A stretch of DNA of 64,000 bases from Avena insularis (Eukaryota; Streptophyta; Magnoliopsida; Poales; Poaceae). How positions within the stretch are numbered: the first letter of the stretch is position 1; each line of letters begins with the position of its first letter. Where the stretch lies: assembly GCA_023614405.1 (NCBI GenBank), contig CM042687.1, positions 232,402,292 to 232,466,291 of the forward strand. Direction: 5' to 3'. The notes beneath the pieces are model-generated. The model was not told the origin of the DNA. It was given only the letters and a program-made list of their open reading frames with translations, and ran no database searches. Shown here piece by piece: positions 12,354 through 23,609 of the stretch. The position numbers and the translations under genes are program-made.

Positions 12354-13391
12354 CTTTGCGCAAGTGGAGCCGATGTTGGCGAGTCTGTCGGCCTCCTCGT
12401 TGCTTTCTCGTCCAACATGTCAAAGCTCGCAGCCGTCGAATTCTCCTTCGAGTGCGTTGTAGAGCGCGCGGTACGCGATCATGTTTTCGGCGTGTGCGTC
12501 GCACTCATTCATCGTCTGCTGGACGACGAGGTTGGAGTCACCATAGATGACCAGGCGCGTTGCGCCGCATATCTTTGCCATCCTTATGCCATGGATGAGG
12601 GCTTCGTATTCGGCCTCGTTGTTGGAGGCTCGGAATTTCATCCGGAGGACGTACTTCATCTTGTCTCCTTGCAGGGAGGTCAGTATGACCCCTGCCCCTG
12701 CTCCAGCTTCTCTCTTGGAGCCGTCGAAGTGCATTGTCCATGACTGTGACATGTCTGGGGTGTCTGGCAGCTGCAGCTCCATCCAATGTACCAAGAAGTC
12801 CGGAAGGACTTGAGATTTGACTGTGAGTCGCTTCTCATAGACGATGTCCAGAGGTGACAGTTCGATGCCCCACAGGGCCATGCGTCACGTGGCCTCCGGG
12901 TTATTCAGGATGATGTTCAGGGGTGCCTCGTTGACGACCATCACCTGATGCTCCTGGAAGTAGTGGCTCAATCGTCGAGCCGTCATGAACATGCCGTAGG
13001 CGAGTTTCTGGTAGTGAGGGTACCTCTGTTCTGTTGGAGTGAGTACCTCGCTGACGTAGTAGATTGGGTGCTGGACCCCGTGGGTCTTGCCTTCTTCGGG
13101 TCGTTCGACCACGAGTACGGTGCTGACCACCTGGTGTGTGGCTGCTATGTACAGCAGCAGGGGCTCGCGCTCCTTTGGCGTGACCAAAACGGGCGAGGTG
13201 GAGAGGAGCCTTTTGAGGTTTTCGAATGCATCGTTGGCTTCTAGCGTCCACTCGAATTTATCTGCTTTGCGCAGTAGTTGGTAGAATGGCAGGGCCTTCT
13301 CGCCCATGCGGCTGATGAATCTGCTTAGCGCCGCTACCCGTCCTGCGAGCTGCTGGACGCCTTTGAGGTTTTTGGGCTTCTCCATTGTCAT
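12354..13391 (-). pseudogene. Element 1 RNase H region
   Basis: Two frames, 13391-12885 and 12881-12420, joined near 12883 by a frame break. The first carries the RT thumb and connection with QQLAGRVAALSRFISRMGEK and the tether to RNase H. The second has the RNase H core: DGS in MHFDGSKREAG, E in NNEAEYEALIHG and D in IYGDSNLVVQQ, the usual D-E-D metal ligands. Confidence 0.8.
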
Positions 13392-14150
13392 GATGGCTCT
13401 GATTTTCTTTGGGTTCGCCTCGATCCCTCGTTGAGAGATGAAGTACCGAGCAGTGACCGATGGGGGACGCCAAGACGACTTTCGGGATTGAGCTTGATCC
13501 TGTAGCGATCAAGGCTGTCGAACGTCTCGCGGAGATCATCGAGAAGTGTCCTTTCCTCCTTGGTTTTTATTACTATGTCGTCGACATAGACTTGGACGTT
13601 GCGACCGATCTGGTCCTTGAGGCAGGCCTGCATGCATCGCTGGTACGTGGCACCCGCGTTCTTTAGCCCGAAGGGCATTGTGTTGTAACAGAATACTCCG
13701 AACGGTGTGATAAACGCCGTTTTCTCCTGATCTTCGACCTTGAGTCGAATCTGGTTATAGCCTGAGTAGGCGTCGAGGAAGGAAAGTTTCTCGCAACCTG
13801 CAGTCGAATCGATGATCTGGTCGATCCAAGGAAGAGGGAAGTGGTCCTTTGGGCAATGCTTGTTTAGTGACGTGAAATCCATGCACATCCGCAGGATGTC
13901 CGTGTCCTTTTTTGGGACCATCACTGTGTTTGCCAACCATTCACTTTCCTTAATTTCCCTGATAAAGTCTGCAGTGAAAGCGTCTATTGATTTCTTGCCG
14001 ATAGCTTCGCTCAGGGTCTGGCAGCCTCGGATGGACTGCTTGATCGGCTTGGTGTCCGGAAAGACATTGAGTGCATGCTCGGCGAATTCCTGGAACTCCT
14101 GGCATGTCTGCAGGACACCAGCGAAGATTTCCAGCCACGGAGGAATTCGA
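13388..14150 (-). pseudogene. Element 1 reverse transcriptase
   Basis: The fingers and palm of a Ty3/gypsy RT are clear: MVPKKDTDILRMCMDFTSLN, LSFLDAYSGYNQI with the first catalytic Asp, and VYVDDIVIKT near 13,575 with the YVDD active site. Frame breaks occur near 13445 (lost bases compared with element 3), 14040 and 14100, so no full-length enzyme can be made. Confidence 0.8.
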
Positions 14151-14810
14151 CGAGCGCGCTTTCCTATCGCGGGTTGAGGTCGTTGGATCGTGGCCGCCTT
14201 TGGAGGCATCCGTCGAATGGACCTGCACTTTCTTGGTGTTGACGGTGGAGTCGAAGGACATGTCAGGTGCGTTCTGCCTTGTGACTGGGGGTACCCCATT
14301 GTCCGTCACCTCATGGAGCCTTACAAGCTCGTCTTGCATGCCGAAAGACTGGGAGATTTTGTTGAAATCCCTGTCGCATTGGTCTGATCGGGTGAAGCTC
14401 CCGTGGACTGTGATGACGCCCCTTGGTCCTGGCATCTTGAGTAGTAGGTATGCGTAGTGTGGGACGGCCAGGAACCTTGCGAATGCTACACGCCCTAGGA
14501 TGGCGTGGTATTGCGACGGCCAGTCCACCACTTCGAATTCGAGTCGCTCCTGCCGAAAGTTGTCCGGATTCCCGAAGATGACGTCGAGCCCTATTTTGCC
14601 CAGGGGGAATATGCCCTTCCCTGGGACGATGCCGTGGAATGTTGTGTCTGATTGTTCTAGGCTGCATTGTGGGATCCGCATTGCTGCTAGAGTGCTTGCG
14701 AACATTAGGTTGATGCCGCTGCCGCCGTCCATGAAGACGCGACTCATCTCGAAGCCTCCGATCTGCGCCTCCAAAGACCACTGTGGCATGACCTGGGCGA
14801 GGGATCTGGC
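14151..14810 (-). pseudogene. Element 1 aspartic protease region
   Basis: Contains FMDGGSGINLMF near 14,725, the DGG form of the retropepsin active site usual in Tat/Athila-type elements, followed by FHGIVPG and the flap-like YHAILGRVAFARFLAVPHYA. It lies between gag and RT and would be released from the polyprotein. It is linked to RT through a low-complexity stretch that is out of frame near 14180. Confidence 0.75.
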
Positions 14811-16640
14811 AAGGGTGATCCGCGCGTGAATGTGATGCAGGACTCCGATCCGCTGAGGTACTCAGGGATTGCAGGCGGAGTTGCCACGGCCAAGTTGATT
14901 TGTCGGGTGATTTTCTTCCACACCCTATTCGTGGGGCGGCCCTTCTGGATCATATTTAGTGCTCCTTTCGGTGGGGGGTACCTGATCCCGGCGTTGTTCT
15001 GCGCTGGTGCGACTGGTTGGTTTGGGCCTCTAATAGGCGGCGGTGGAGGAGCTCCGTGTGCTACTTCACCTGGCGCAGGCGCGTTTCCGAACGCAGGGAT
15101 TAGGGCTTGTTGCCTCATCTGCACCATGCTTTCGCTGAGTTTCTGGAACTCGCGGCAGTCCTTGAGCATGTGGTTGGCTTTCTTTTTGCCATCCTGTTTG
15201 TCGATGTAGAAGTGGATGGTGCATGGACCCGAAAGTTTGTCGAATGCTGATGGTCCGTTGTCGCGTCGGGCGTTACACGATCGCTGGTCGCTCGCTGTCG
15301 CGGAAGTTTCCTCCGCGGTATCCTCCACTATTGCGGCTGTTGTCGTTGCGGCGGTCGGCGTAGCCGGCCGCGACCATGTCGGGTCTGTCGCGGTCCTCGT
15401 AGACGCGCGATCTCCTCTTGCTGCGGCATTCACGTCTTCGGTCGTAGTCGTCCTCTTCATATGATTGTGCTTGGTGAATGCAATCTTCGCCGTCCGCCCA
15501 CCTGTTGGCGATGTCCATGAGGTGGTCGAGTGTCTTGGGCTTGACGCGCCCAAGTTCCTCCTTGAAATCTTGGCGTTTGACGCCGTCTCTAAAGGCGTCG
15601 ATGGCCCTTTCTTCGGAGATGTGTGCTGTGGAGTTCTTGGTGGTAGACCAGCGTAATATGTACGAGCGAATAGATTCACCCGTTCTCTGAGTGCAGGCTC
15701 GCAACTCTTCGATCGAGGCGGGCCTCTTGCTGGTGCCCTTGAAATTTCGGATGAAGCTGTAAGCTAGCTCCTCCCAACTTCGGATGGATCCTGATGATAG
15801 GTCACGCTGAGCCGACCAGCCGCCACCGCTGCCATGGTGGAGGCATTGCATGGCGGTTTCTTTGTTGCCGCCGTAAAGCTTGACGGATGACAGATGGTCA
15901 CTGAGCCAGGATTTTGGATCTTGCGTGCCGTTGAACTTCGGAGTATCCGAAGGAAGCTTGAAATTGCATGGCATCTGTGTTCGCCGAACAGATCTGCTGA
16001 AGCATCGAGCTCCGCAGAGTTCTCCTTCGTCTTCGTCCATCTCGGATTCAGACGAGCATGCACGTTTGGCTCGTGCTTTGTCGATTTTATACTGTGTAAG
16101 CGCTGCCTCCGGCGTCGTAGTCGCTTATGGCGATGCGAGCTCTTCTTCCTTCGAGGAAGGTCATGTTCCTCTTCTTCTTCGGATGAAGGGGTGGGCTCCG
16201 GCCGCCTGGCCGGAGCTTTCTTCGGCCCGCAGAGCGTCTTCGTGAGCGCAGCCCGACGAGTCTGAGTCCGTGAGTGCGGACTTATGCATGGCTCTTTTCG
16301 GGTCCCTCCGGAGGTGGTGGGCCGCGAGATACGCAGGGCTGCCATGATCGCAGCTTGCGGTGTCTTCGGATGATGTTGCCGCCGCATCCATATCCATGAA
16401 CGATGTGTGGAGAGTTCGGTCACATCACGATGCTCCTTGGGATCCATGTTCTCCACCCGGCGGTGCTTGTTTCCTGGTTTCCGCTCGTGCTAGAGCCGGT
16501 GCCATGGCGGAGAGCGCAGTCGCGCTACCGGACTCGTGAGGTTGCTTGCTTGCGCTTGTCGAGCGCGCCTCGTGATCTTGACTTGCTTCTTGTGCTCCTC
16601 GATGAGGAGGTAGTGGAATGCCATCGGTAGATCACGTGGG
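14811..16640 (-). pseudogene. Element 1 gag
   Basis: The capsid-like core lies at 16040-15273 (PCNFKLPSDTPKFNGTQDPK, then SWEELAYSFIRNFKGT and TGESIRSYILRW), as in the plant retrotransposon gag family. It is followed by an Arg-rich segment and a C/H-rich nucleocapsid-like motif (CTIHFYIDKQDG...HMLKDC) near 15,150-15,230. The N-terminal part (16040-16640) is split into several frames. Compared with gag of element 3 it has many small indels. Confidence 0.75.
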
Positions 16641-16738
16641 AGTCCACAGGCGGACTATGTCACTGACGCGACGGCGTGCTGGACCCATCCTTCTTTGCTG
16701 TTGGATGACGTGGCGTTGTTTTCTCTTCGGGTGGGGGA

Positions 16739-17302
16739 CTAGCTTCTTACATTCCGCCGTTTCGCCGCTTCATCCTGCGGGTTGGGGTTTGTGTTGGGCG
16801 GCGGGTTAGGCGTTTGCTGCTCCTGGATGACTGCGGCGCATTGGTAGCGCTCGTAGATCGGTTCGCTGCTGCCGCAGCTTTCGGATCCGGAACCGTAGGT
16901 CCCTTTATCCGAAGGTGGATCGCACAGATCGGAGTTGTAGCTGTTGCTGTCGTAGAACTCATCTGTCGATGGTGATGTGCGCAGCACGAGGTGTGGAGCC
17001 CACGAGGCGGGCCTGATTGATGGCACGGGCACCCGCTCAAGAAGGCGGAGGGTGCCAGTTTGTCCCACCTGGAAGCAGAAGCTCCCGAACAAAATTTCGA
17101 GTCCGTCGCCTACGGGCTCGAAATCCTTCATGGTGGCCGGCGAGTGGGCGGTGAAGTCGAAAGCGCCGAAGAGGAGGTGATTCTCCGTGACCGCAGAGTT
17201 GTAGATCGATCGGGTCGGGACCATCACGATCGCACAATCAGCAGCCCCGATTCCCATAGACGGCGCCAATTGACGAGGTTTCGACTCGTCAATGCCCATT
17301 GT
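16739..17302 (-). CDS. Element 1 leader ORF spanning LTR end and primer site
   Basis: An open frame runs from ATG 17302 (or 17359), inside the 5' LTR, across the LTR boundary (17271) and the primer-binding site, down to 16739. Homologous residues occur in element 3 (32412-33087). Shared blocks include LFGAFDFTAHSPATMKDFEP and FGSFCFQVGQTGTL. The tail is Pro/Asn-rich. It precedes gag in the same orientation and could be its N-terminal part. No known domain recognised. Confidence 0.5.
   Translation of the reverse strand, partial: TMGIDESKPRQLAPSMGIGAADCAIVMVPTRSIYNSAVTENHLLFGAFDFTAHSPATMKDFEPVGDGLEILFGSFCFQVGQTGTLRLLERVPVPSIRPASWAPHLVLRTSPSTDEFYDSNSYNSDLCDPPSDKGTYGSGSESCGSSEPIYERYQCAAVIQEQQTPNPPPNTNPNPQDEAAKRRNVRS
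17251..17269 (-). promoter_or_regulatory. Element 1 primer-binding site
   Basis: On the minus strand TTGGCGCCGTCTATGGGAA starts one base after the 5' LTR end. TGGCGCCG matches the 3' end of a tRNA ending CGGCGCCA (tRNA-Asp-like); the exact tRNA is not settled. Confidence 0.7.
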
Positions 17303-17771
17303 TATGGACTTGGGTTTTGGAGAAGATGGGGATGCTGGAGATCGTGGAACGGTTAACACACAAGCAACCAGGGGACACGAGATTTACCCAGGTTCAGGAC
17401 CTCGGAGGGAAAACCCTACTCCTGCTTGTCTGCTCTTGATTACGACAGAACCGAAGGTTACAAGGTGCGCAGATTCGATCTGGCATGGAGGTGCGTGTGC
17501 GAGAGTATGAGTCAAGAGATCTAGGACGTGCCCTCCTGGCCTTTATATAGACTTAGGCAGGTCCCGGGCATAGTCCTAGTCGGTTACAAGTTCTAGGGTT
17601 TTACCCCTTTGAATTTCCTATCTATGCTAGTCTTGTTCTCCAAGGATCCGAAGGCGTCATGGGCCTTGGCCACCCGAAAATCTTCATGGGCCAGCGTATA
17701 TTTTTTGTGGGCCTTCCTTGGGCTAGACCAGGTATGCTGAAGTCACGTACCCGTAGGGTATAACCATGTCA
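17271..17771 (-). repeat. Element 1 5' LTR (501 bp)
   Basis: TGACGAGG...CCATGTCA on the plus strand, i.e. TGACATGG...CCTCGTCA in element orientation. The TATA-like GTCTATATAAAG (rc of 17542-17553) is a likely promoter for the minus-strand transcript. Near-identical to LTRs 20847-21345 and 33056-33549. Confidence 0.93.
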
Positions 17772-17776
17772 CCGTC
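17772..17776 (+). repeat. Target-site duplication CCGTC of element 1, right copy
   Basis: Matches 9192-9196; the expected 5-bp duplication of a gypsy integrase. Confidence 0.9.
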
Positions 17777-18250
17777 GCATTTCCGGACTGGCTTGGCCTC
17801 CACCCACTTTGTGAATTTGTCGACCGCGACCAGAAGGTGGGTGAAGCCGGAGGGGGCCTTTTTGAAGGGGCCTACCATGTCCATACCCCACACGGCGAAT
17901 GGCCAGGTGATGGGGATTGTCTTGAGCATTGAGCTCGGCACGTGTGTCTGGTTGGCGTACTTCTGGCACCCAGCGCATCACGATGTCGGCGTCGACGCAT
18001 CGGCGTGGGCCAGAGAAGCCGTGTCGCATAGCCTTGGCGACCAGGGAGCGGGCGCCGGCAGGCGCAATGCCGGAGTGGATGTCGTGGAGGATCTTGCGTC
18101 CTTCGGCGGGTTGGACGCAGCGTTGGAACACGCCGGTCACGCTGCGCTTGTGGAGCTCGCCGTTGATGAGGGTGAAGGATTTGCATCGGCGTGCAATCAT
18201 CTGGGCGTCCGTCTCGTCTGTCGGCAGGGTGCCAGCCTCCAGGTAGGCGA
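17772..18250 (-). pseudogene. Element 2 integrase, N-terminal half
   Basis: Carries the linker after RNase H (FTLINGELHKRSVTGVFQRC), a damaged HHCC zinc-binding region (frames change around 17,990-18,070), and the start of the catalytic core with GMDMVGPFKKAPSG and VAVDKFTKWVEAKPV. It is cut at 17772 by element 1; the rest is at 8423-9196. Confidence 0.8.
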
Positions 18251-19786
18251 CGTACGGCTTGGTCCAGTCGTCTGGCTCGGCGACGAGTGCGACCAGGGCT
18301 GCGCTCTGACTCGCTGACTGATGTCGATCTCCCTTGGGGGAGAGACTGATGTCTTGGTGATCGTGTCGAGGAAGATGCCAGCGGGTGGTGCGAGTCGAGC
18401 CGACCCGATGCGAGAGAGTGTGGCAGCCTCCTCGTTCTTCCGCCTGTTGATCCACTCGACTGAGTAGCCTGCGAAGTGTCCCCCCAGCTTGTCTACTGCT
18501 TGGCGGTATGCCGCCATGGTAGGAGAGATGGCGTCGCAGGTGCCAGCGACTTGCCCAGCGACGAGGTTGGAGTCTCCGTAGCAGCGTAGGCGGTTGACGT
18601 TCATCTCCTTGGCAGCTCGCATGCCGTGGAGTAGTGCCTCGTACTCGGCCATGTTGTTGGTGCAGGGGGTGAAGTCGAGGAAGAGGACATAGCGGAGCTT
18701 GTCGCCCTTTGGTGAAGTCAGCACGATCCCTGCTCCTGCGCCGTCCGCGTTCTTGGATCCGTCAAAGTGCAGGCTCCAGTAGTGGAGGTATGGCAGCTTT
18801 TCTGGCTGCTGGGCCTCTTCCCAGTCGGCGATGAAGTCCGCTAGAGCCGGCGACTTGATCGCTTTTCGTGGCTCGTATTTGATGTTGTGGACGCCGATTT
18901 CGACGGCCCACTTGGCGACTCGCCCGGTCACCTCGCGGTTGCGGATGATGTCCTGCAACGCTGCTGAGGAGACGACCGTGATCGGATGCTCCTGGAAGTA
19001 GTGCGCGGCCGCTGTACTGAAGACTGCGTATACTAGTTTCTGGTATTGTGGGTACCGCTGGCGCGACTCGGTGAGGACCTCGCTGATGTAGTACACCGGT
19101 CGTTGTACCGGGCGCTCCTTTCCTTCCTCTGGCCGCTCGACGACCATGACGATGCTGACGACGCGCTCGGAAGCCGCGACGTAGACCAGCATGGGTTCTT
19201 TGTCGACGGAGGCGGCGAGTAGCGGTGCTGCGAGTAGCACCTTCTTGAGGTCGCGGAGCGCGTCGTCTGCCTCCTTGTCCCACTGGAAGGTGGGGTTCTT
19301 GCGCATCAGGCGGTATAGGGGCATTGCCTTTTCGCCCAGGCGGGGGATGAAGCGACTGAGAGCCGCTACTCGCCCGGCCAGCTTCTGGACGTCGCGCAGG
19401 CACTCGGGTTTGCCGAGTCGAGAGATCGTGTCGATCTTGGTGGGGTTCGCCTCGATCCCGCGCTTGGAGACGACGTACCCCAGTAGTTGCCCTGCTGGTA
19501 CACCGAAGGTGCATTTGCCTGGGTTAAGCTTTATCTTGTATTTCCGCAGGTTGGCGAATGTTTCCGCCAGGTCGGCGAGTAGATCGCCCTGGCGAGCGGA
19601 CTTCACGACCACGTCATCGATGTAGACGTGGATATTGCGACCAATTTGGCTCGCGAGGCACTCCTGCATGCACCACTGGTAGGTCGCCCCGGCGTTCTTG
19701 AGGCCGAAGGTCATGGCGGTGTAGCAGAAGGATCCGAATGGCGTGATGAACATCGTCTTCTCCTTGTCCTCAACAACCATTTTGAT
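18251..19786 (-). pseudogene. Element 2 RT (palm, thumb) and RNase H
   Basis: A long open frame (ORF 18197-19780) below an in-frame TAG. It starts in the RT palm, with FGLKNAGATYQ and HVYIDDVVVK near 19,620 (the active site is YIDD, not YVDD), then the thumb and connection (GRVAALSRFIPRLGEKAMPL), then RNase H with HFDGSKNADG, NNMAEYEALLHG and CYGDSNLVAGQ. The frame drifts out near 18,300. It continues upstream to 19790-20206. Confidence 0.85.
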
Positions 19787-20206
19787 CTAGTTGTACCCAG
19801 AGTAGGCGTCGAGGAAACACAGCGACTCCGAGCCCGCGGTGGAGTCGATTATTTGGTCGATCCGCGGGAGGACGAATTGCTCCTTCGGGCAGGCGCTGTT
19901 CAAGTTTGTGTAGTCGATACACATCCTCCAGGTCCCGTTCTTCTTCTCGACCAAGACTGGGTTTGCCAGCCACTTGGAGTATTTAATTGGCCGGATGAAG
20001 CCTGCAGCGAGTAGACACTGCACCTCCTCGGCGATAGCTCGGCGGCGCTCTTCATTGAAGGGCCGAAGCGACTGCTTGACGGGTCGCACTTTGGGGTCGG
20101 TGTTTAGTTTGTGCTCAGCGAGCTCCCTAGGGACACCAGGCATGTCAGAGGGCTTCCATGCGAAGATGTCCCTATTCTCACGGAGGAACTCGATGAGCGC
20201 GCCTTC
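19787..20206 (-). pseudogene. Element 2 RT, fingers, ending in a TAG
   Basis: Encodes VKQSLRPFNEERR, the template-grip segment VEKKNGTWRMCIDYTNLN and SLCFLDAYSGYN with the first catalytic Asp. A TAG at 19787-19789 stands where the family has Gln of YNQI. A single C-to-T change (CAG to TAG) explains it; the frame is open on both sides. Confidence 0.85.
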
Positions 20207-20846
20207 CTAGGCTGGGCTCATGCCCGTCCCGATCGTCACCGTCTGGCTGGAGTCGCCTGGGACCAACTCGACGGTGCGGGTGTGTGTCGTTGCCTCGAAG
20301 GCTGAGGTGTTTGCGCCCTCTGAGTTGGGCTTCTTGAGTATGGTGGGGTCGTCATTGTTGACCCCGCTCGCGTATTTGGCGAGCTCGTCGGCGTGGTTGG
20401 TCTCTGCCGCAATGATGGCGTCGGCGAGTTCGGCTCCTTTGGCCTCGCACTCGGCGGCCATGTCGGGGTCGTCGTTGATGGTGATGACGCCGCACGGCCC
20501 GGGGAGCTTCATCGCGTTATGCAGCGTGGTGGCGCGCCATGAACTTGGCGACGCTGGCGCCCAGACGCAGTGGTAGGGGCTGTCGAAGGGTACCAGCTCG
20601 AAGACGATCCGCTCGGTGCGGAAGTTTGCTGGTGTGCCAAAGGTGACAGGCAGCGTGACCTTGCCGATCGGGTACGCCTTCCGACCGGGGACGATGCCGT
20701 GGAATGTGGTGTAGGTAGTCTCGACCATCGACTGCGGGAGCCGCAGTCGCCTGAAGGTGTCCAGGTATAGGATATTGATGGAGCTGCCGCCGTCCATCAA
20801 TGTCTTGGGGAGCCAGTAGTCGCCCACCTTGGGCTTGACTACCAGG
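20207..20846 (-). pseudogene. Element 2 aspartic protease region
   Basis: Contains LMDGGSSINILY near 20,790 (retropepsin DGG site), TTFHGIVPGRKAYPIGKV, and a spacer with many Thr/Glu before RT. It is interrupted at 20846 by element 3, so the first residues of the apparent ORF (upstream of about 20847) come from the LTR and are not part of the gene. The upstream gag part resumes at 33550. Confidence 0.8.
20842..20846 (+). repeat. Target-site duplication CCAGG of element 3, left copy
   Basis: CCAGG just left of the LTR start; identical to 33550-33554. Confidence 0.9.
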
Positions 20847-21345
20847 TGACGAGGTTTAATCTCGTCAATGCCCATTGTTATGGACTTGGGTTTTGGAGAA
20901 GATGGGGATGCTGGAGATCGTGGCACGGTTAACAGACAAGCAACCAGGGGACACGAGATTTACCCAGGTTCAGGACCCCGGAGGGAAAACCCTACTCCTG
21001 CTTGCCTGCTCTTGATTACGGCGGAACCGGAGGTTACAGGGTGCGCAGATTTGATCTGGCGTGGATGCGTGTGCGAAAGTATGAGTCGATAGATCTAGGA
21101 CGTGCCCTCCTGGCCTTTATATAGACTTAGGCAGGTCCCAGGCATAGTCCTAGTCGGTTACAAGTTCTAGGGTTTTACCCCTTTGAATTTCCTATCTCCG
21201 CTAGTCTTGCTCTCCAAGGATCCGAAGGCGTCATGGGCCTTGGCCACCCGAAAATCTTCATGGGCCAATGTATATCTGTTGTGGGCCTTCCTTGGGCTGG
21301 ACCAGGTATGCTGAAGTCTCGTACCCGTAGGGTATAACCATGTCA
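20847..21345 (-). repeat. Element 3 3' LTR (499 bp)
   Basis: TGACGAGG...CCATGTCA. TATA-like rc of CTTTATATAG at 21115-21124. Adjacent on its internal side is the polypurine tract (rc of 21346-21357). Confidence 0.93.
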
Positions 21346-21357
21346 GTAGCCCCGGAG
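21346..21357 (-). promoter_or_regulatory. Element 3 polypurine tract
   Basis: On the minus strand CTCCGGGGCTAC lies directly against the 3' LTR start TGACATGG. It is the expected second-strand primer site. Copies of its core recur further in at 21903, 22030 and 22132. Confidence 0.65.
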
Positions 21358-22500
21358 TGATCAGTCGAATCGTAGATTCGGTTGAGGACTCTTCCATTCT
21401 TCGGGTGCAACTATGTTTTAATAGTATATGAGCGTAGGGATTGTTGATGCGTGTGCCTGACTCACCCGACGGATCAGGGTCAGTTAACTGTCTTAGGACG
21501 AAACGACACGATCTTCTTCAGGTTCGGGTCCCTCAACCCGGACCTGGAACATATGCTGGCGTAATTCGACTCAGGCCGCGGAGGACTTACAGGAGTGGAA
21601 TTCCAGTGGTTTTAATTGGTGTACCCAACGCGTCCGTCGGGATTTTTCATCGTACCTGCTGGTACGGCTTCATACTAGCAGAGCGCAGTCAGGTGCGTTG
21701 CCAGGCCATCAGATGATATCTGTAGGTCTTATCTTTGTGTCGAAAACACAGCATCCGAATGTTTGTCACCACGAAGGTGCTTCGGGTGGCCAAGGAGATT
21801 GTTGCTTACTTAGCGTTTTGTTGGGGCAGAGTTGCCAAAAGTTTTTGCGTGCTGATCCAGAAGATCGCAGTCGAAGATTTCATAGGGTGCGCGACCAGCG
21901 CTCCCTATGGGAGTAGCCCCCAAGTGTCTGTTCGAGTCGTGAGCTCGAGAACGAGACTTTAGTTCAAGCATTGTTTCAGTTGTTAAGTCCGCAGGACTCG
22001 AAAATTTTCGGATGCTTAAATCCATCCTCCCTATGGGAGTAGCCCCCGAGTCCGTAGTGGAGTCGTAGACTCGACGTAGGACTCAGAGAAGTAATTTTGT
22101 CCTCATTTGTTTGTCGGGTGCGCGGCCAGCGCTCCTGATAGGAGTAGCCCCCGAGTATTTAATCGAATCATAGATTCGAGTGAGTACTCTTAGTTGTGCA
22201 GCCGAAGTTGGTGCTAGTATAGCTTTTGATGACGTCAGTGCTGACGATCGATGACCTCAAGCGTCTGCTACGCCAGAGATGACTTGACTGGACGAAGCGT
22301 GGGTCCCACTTCCTGACTTTGAATTGACTGGTCACGCGCAGCGTGGAGATGATTACGGCGTCTCCTAGATTTCCGCGCATAGTGGACGGCGTGGTAACGA
22401 CGGTTCGTTGTGCTGCTGACACGTGTACGGCCAGATCTACCGTTGGCGTTAGGTCTTCTCGATGGACGGCCAGCGTGCGTTGTCTTCGCTGTTATAATCC
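21358..22500. repeat. Element 3 spacer with repeated PPT-like modules
   Basis: No gene is seen. Modules of the form GGGAGTAGCCCCCGAGT, followed by an imperfect hairpin (e.g. CGAATCATAGATTCG), occur near 21350, 21903, 22030 and 22132, spaced about 100-130 bp in the last three. GCCAGCGCTCC precedes two of them. The spacer lies just upstream of the aORF, so it may hold its promoter; this is inference. Confidence 0.6.
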
Positions 22501-22648
22501 TTGGTGAAATCGTGGTTTGTTTTTCACCGCACCAGTTCATCTGTTCACTACCTCCTTGTTCTTGAGCTATTCTTGCTGCGCGCTGAGAGTTTCCTCCACA
22601 TTTCCTTCGTTCTTTCTTCGTTGGCAACGCCACCACCGCCGTAGCGCC

Positions 22649-23609
22649 ATGGGCAAAGCGAAGAAGTCTTCATCTGCGGTTGGGACCAGCGCCGCCGGAG
22701 GCAAGAAGGGCACCACCGCTGCTCGTGTCACCGATGGTGGCTGGCGGCGATCAGAGACGCGGGAGAGCGATCTCCGCAAACTGCGTGAGCGGGGCCTGAT
22801 CCCGCAAGATACGACGGCCGTGAGACTCCCCGGCAATGAGGTAATCTCCCGTCCCCCATCTGGGTACCGGGTTATGTTTGTTGCCTTCGTGATTCGCGGG
22901 TTTTCTTTTCCGGTCCACGACTTCCTCCGTGGGCTGCTCTTCTTCTATGGGGTTCAACTCCATCATCTGTCTCCAAACTCTCTTCTCCACATTGCGTGTT
23001 TTATCACATTGTGCAAGTGTTGGCTTGGCATTGAGCCGCACTTTGGCCTCTTCCGGAAGCTTTATTCCGTGAAGAGGCAGTCTGGTTCGGATGGTGTGTA
23101 TCCCATTGGGGGTTTCATCATCTCCCTCAGTCCCAATGTGCAATTCTTTTCCTTTTCCATGTCCGAATCTGTCCAGTACTGGTGGAGGCGATGGTTTTAC
23201 ATCCGCGACTCCGTTTTGCCCGGGCAAGATTTTGGTCTTGTTCCCTTTGACCCCTCCCAAAAGATTGAGAAGAAATGGTCGTGGAAAAACCAGATCTTAG
23301 ACGGTGAGGTGGCGGAAATAGAGGCCCTTTACCGTCGGGTGGAGGATCTCCAACTGATTCCTGAGAAGGAGGTGAACGGCGTGGACATCATCCGGACGTT
23401 TCTTGAGCGTCGGGTGCAGCCCCTCCAAGCGAGGGCGCACCTGATGTTTCTTTACTCTGGGCGCCGTGATCCGACGAGGGTTTCGAGTGAGAAAATCTCC
23501 GAGGGGAATCTTGACAAGGATCTTCGCGTGCTGCTGAAGTTCAAGGCTGGAGAAGAAATCCCGGGGAAGTCGCTGACTCCTCCTTTTTCTTCGACGTTGG
23601 TCATGCCGA
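22649..23609 (+). CDS. Element 3 aORF, exon 1: plant 'putative gypsy-type transposon' domain
   Basis: The start ATGG at 22649 follows GCGCC and opens a Lys/Ser/Ala-rich N-terminus (about 35 residues), then a globular domain to about residue 320. It includes FLRGLLFFYGVQLHHLSPNS, HFGLFRKLYSVKRQ, a Trp-rich YWWRRWFYI and FLERRVQPLQARAHLMFLYS. This resembles the domain catalogued as 'putative gypsy type transposon' (PF04195) in cereal genomes; the assignment is from memory of the family. Exon 1 ends at AAG|GTGTAG; the next acceptor is CTTGTAG at 23703. It lies on the strand opposite gag-pol. The upstream in-frame ATG at 22517 gives a less plausible hydrophobic start. Molecular role unknown. Confidence 0.65.

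Larger units (their letters stand above)
9197..17771 (-). mobile_element. Element 1: Tat-type Ty3/gypsy element with antisense ORF, inserted in element 2 integrase
   Basis: LTR termini TGACGAGG...CCATGTCA are bounded by the target copies CCGTC at 9192-9196 and 17772-17776. Minus-strand order: 5' LTR 17771-17271, primer site, leader ORF, gag, protease, RT, RNase H, integrase ending 10950; then a plus-strand aORF remnant (9477-10594) and a truncated 3' LTR (9197-9476). It is the same family as element 3. A deletion of about 4 kb compared with element 3 removed most of the 3' LTR and the 5' exons of the aORF. Several frameshifts break gag-pol. Confidence 0.9.

Noticed and set aside
20847..20926. 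First residues of the element 2 protease ORF
   Set aside because: They come from the element 3 LTR; the fusion is accidental.
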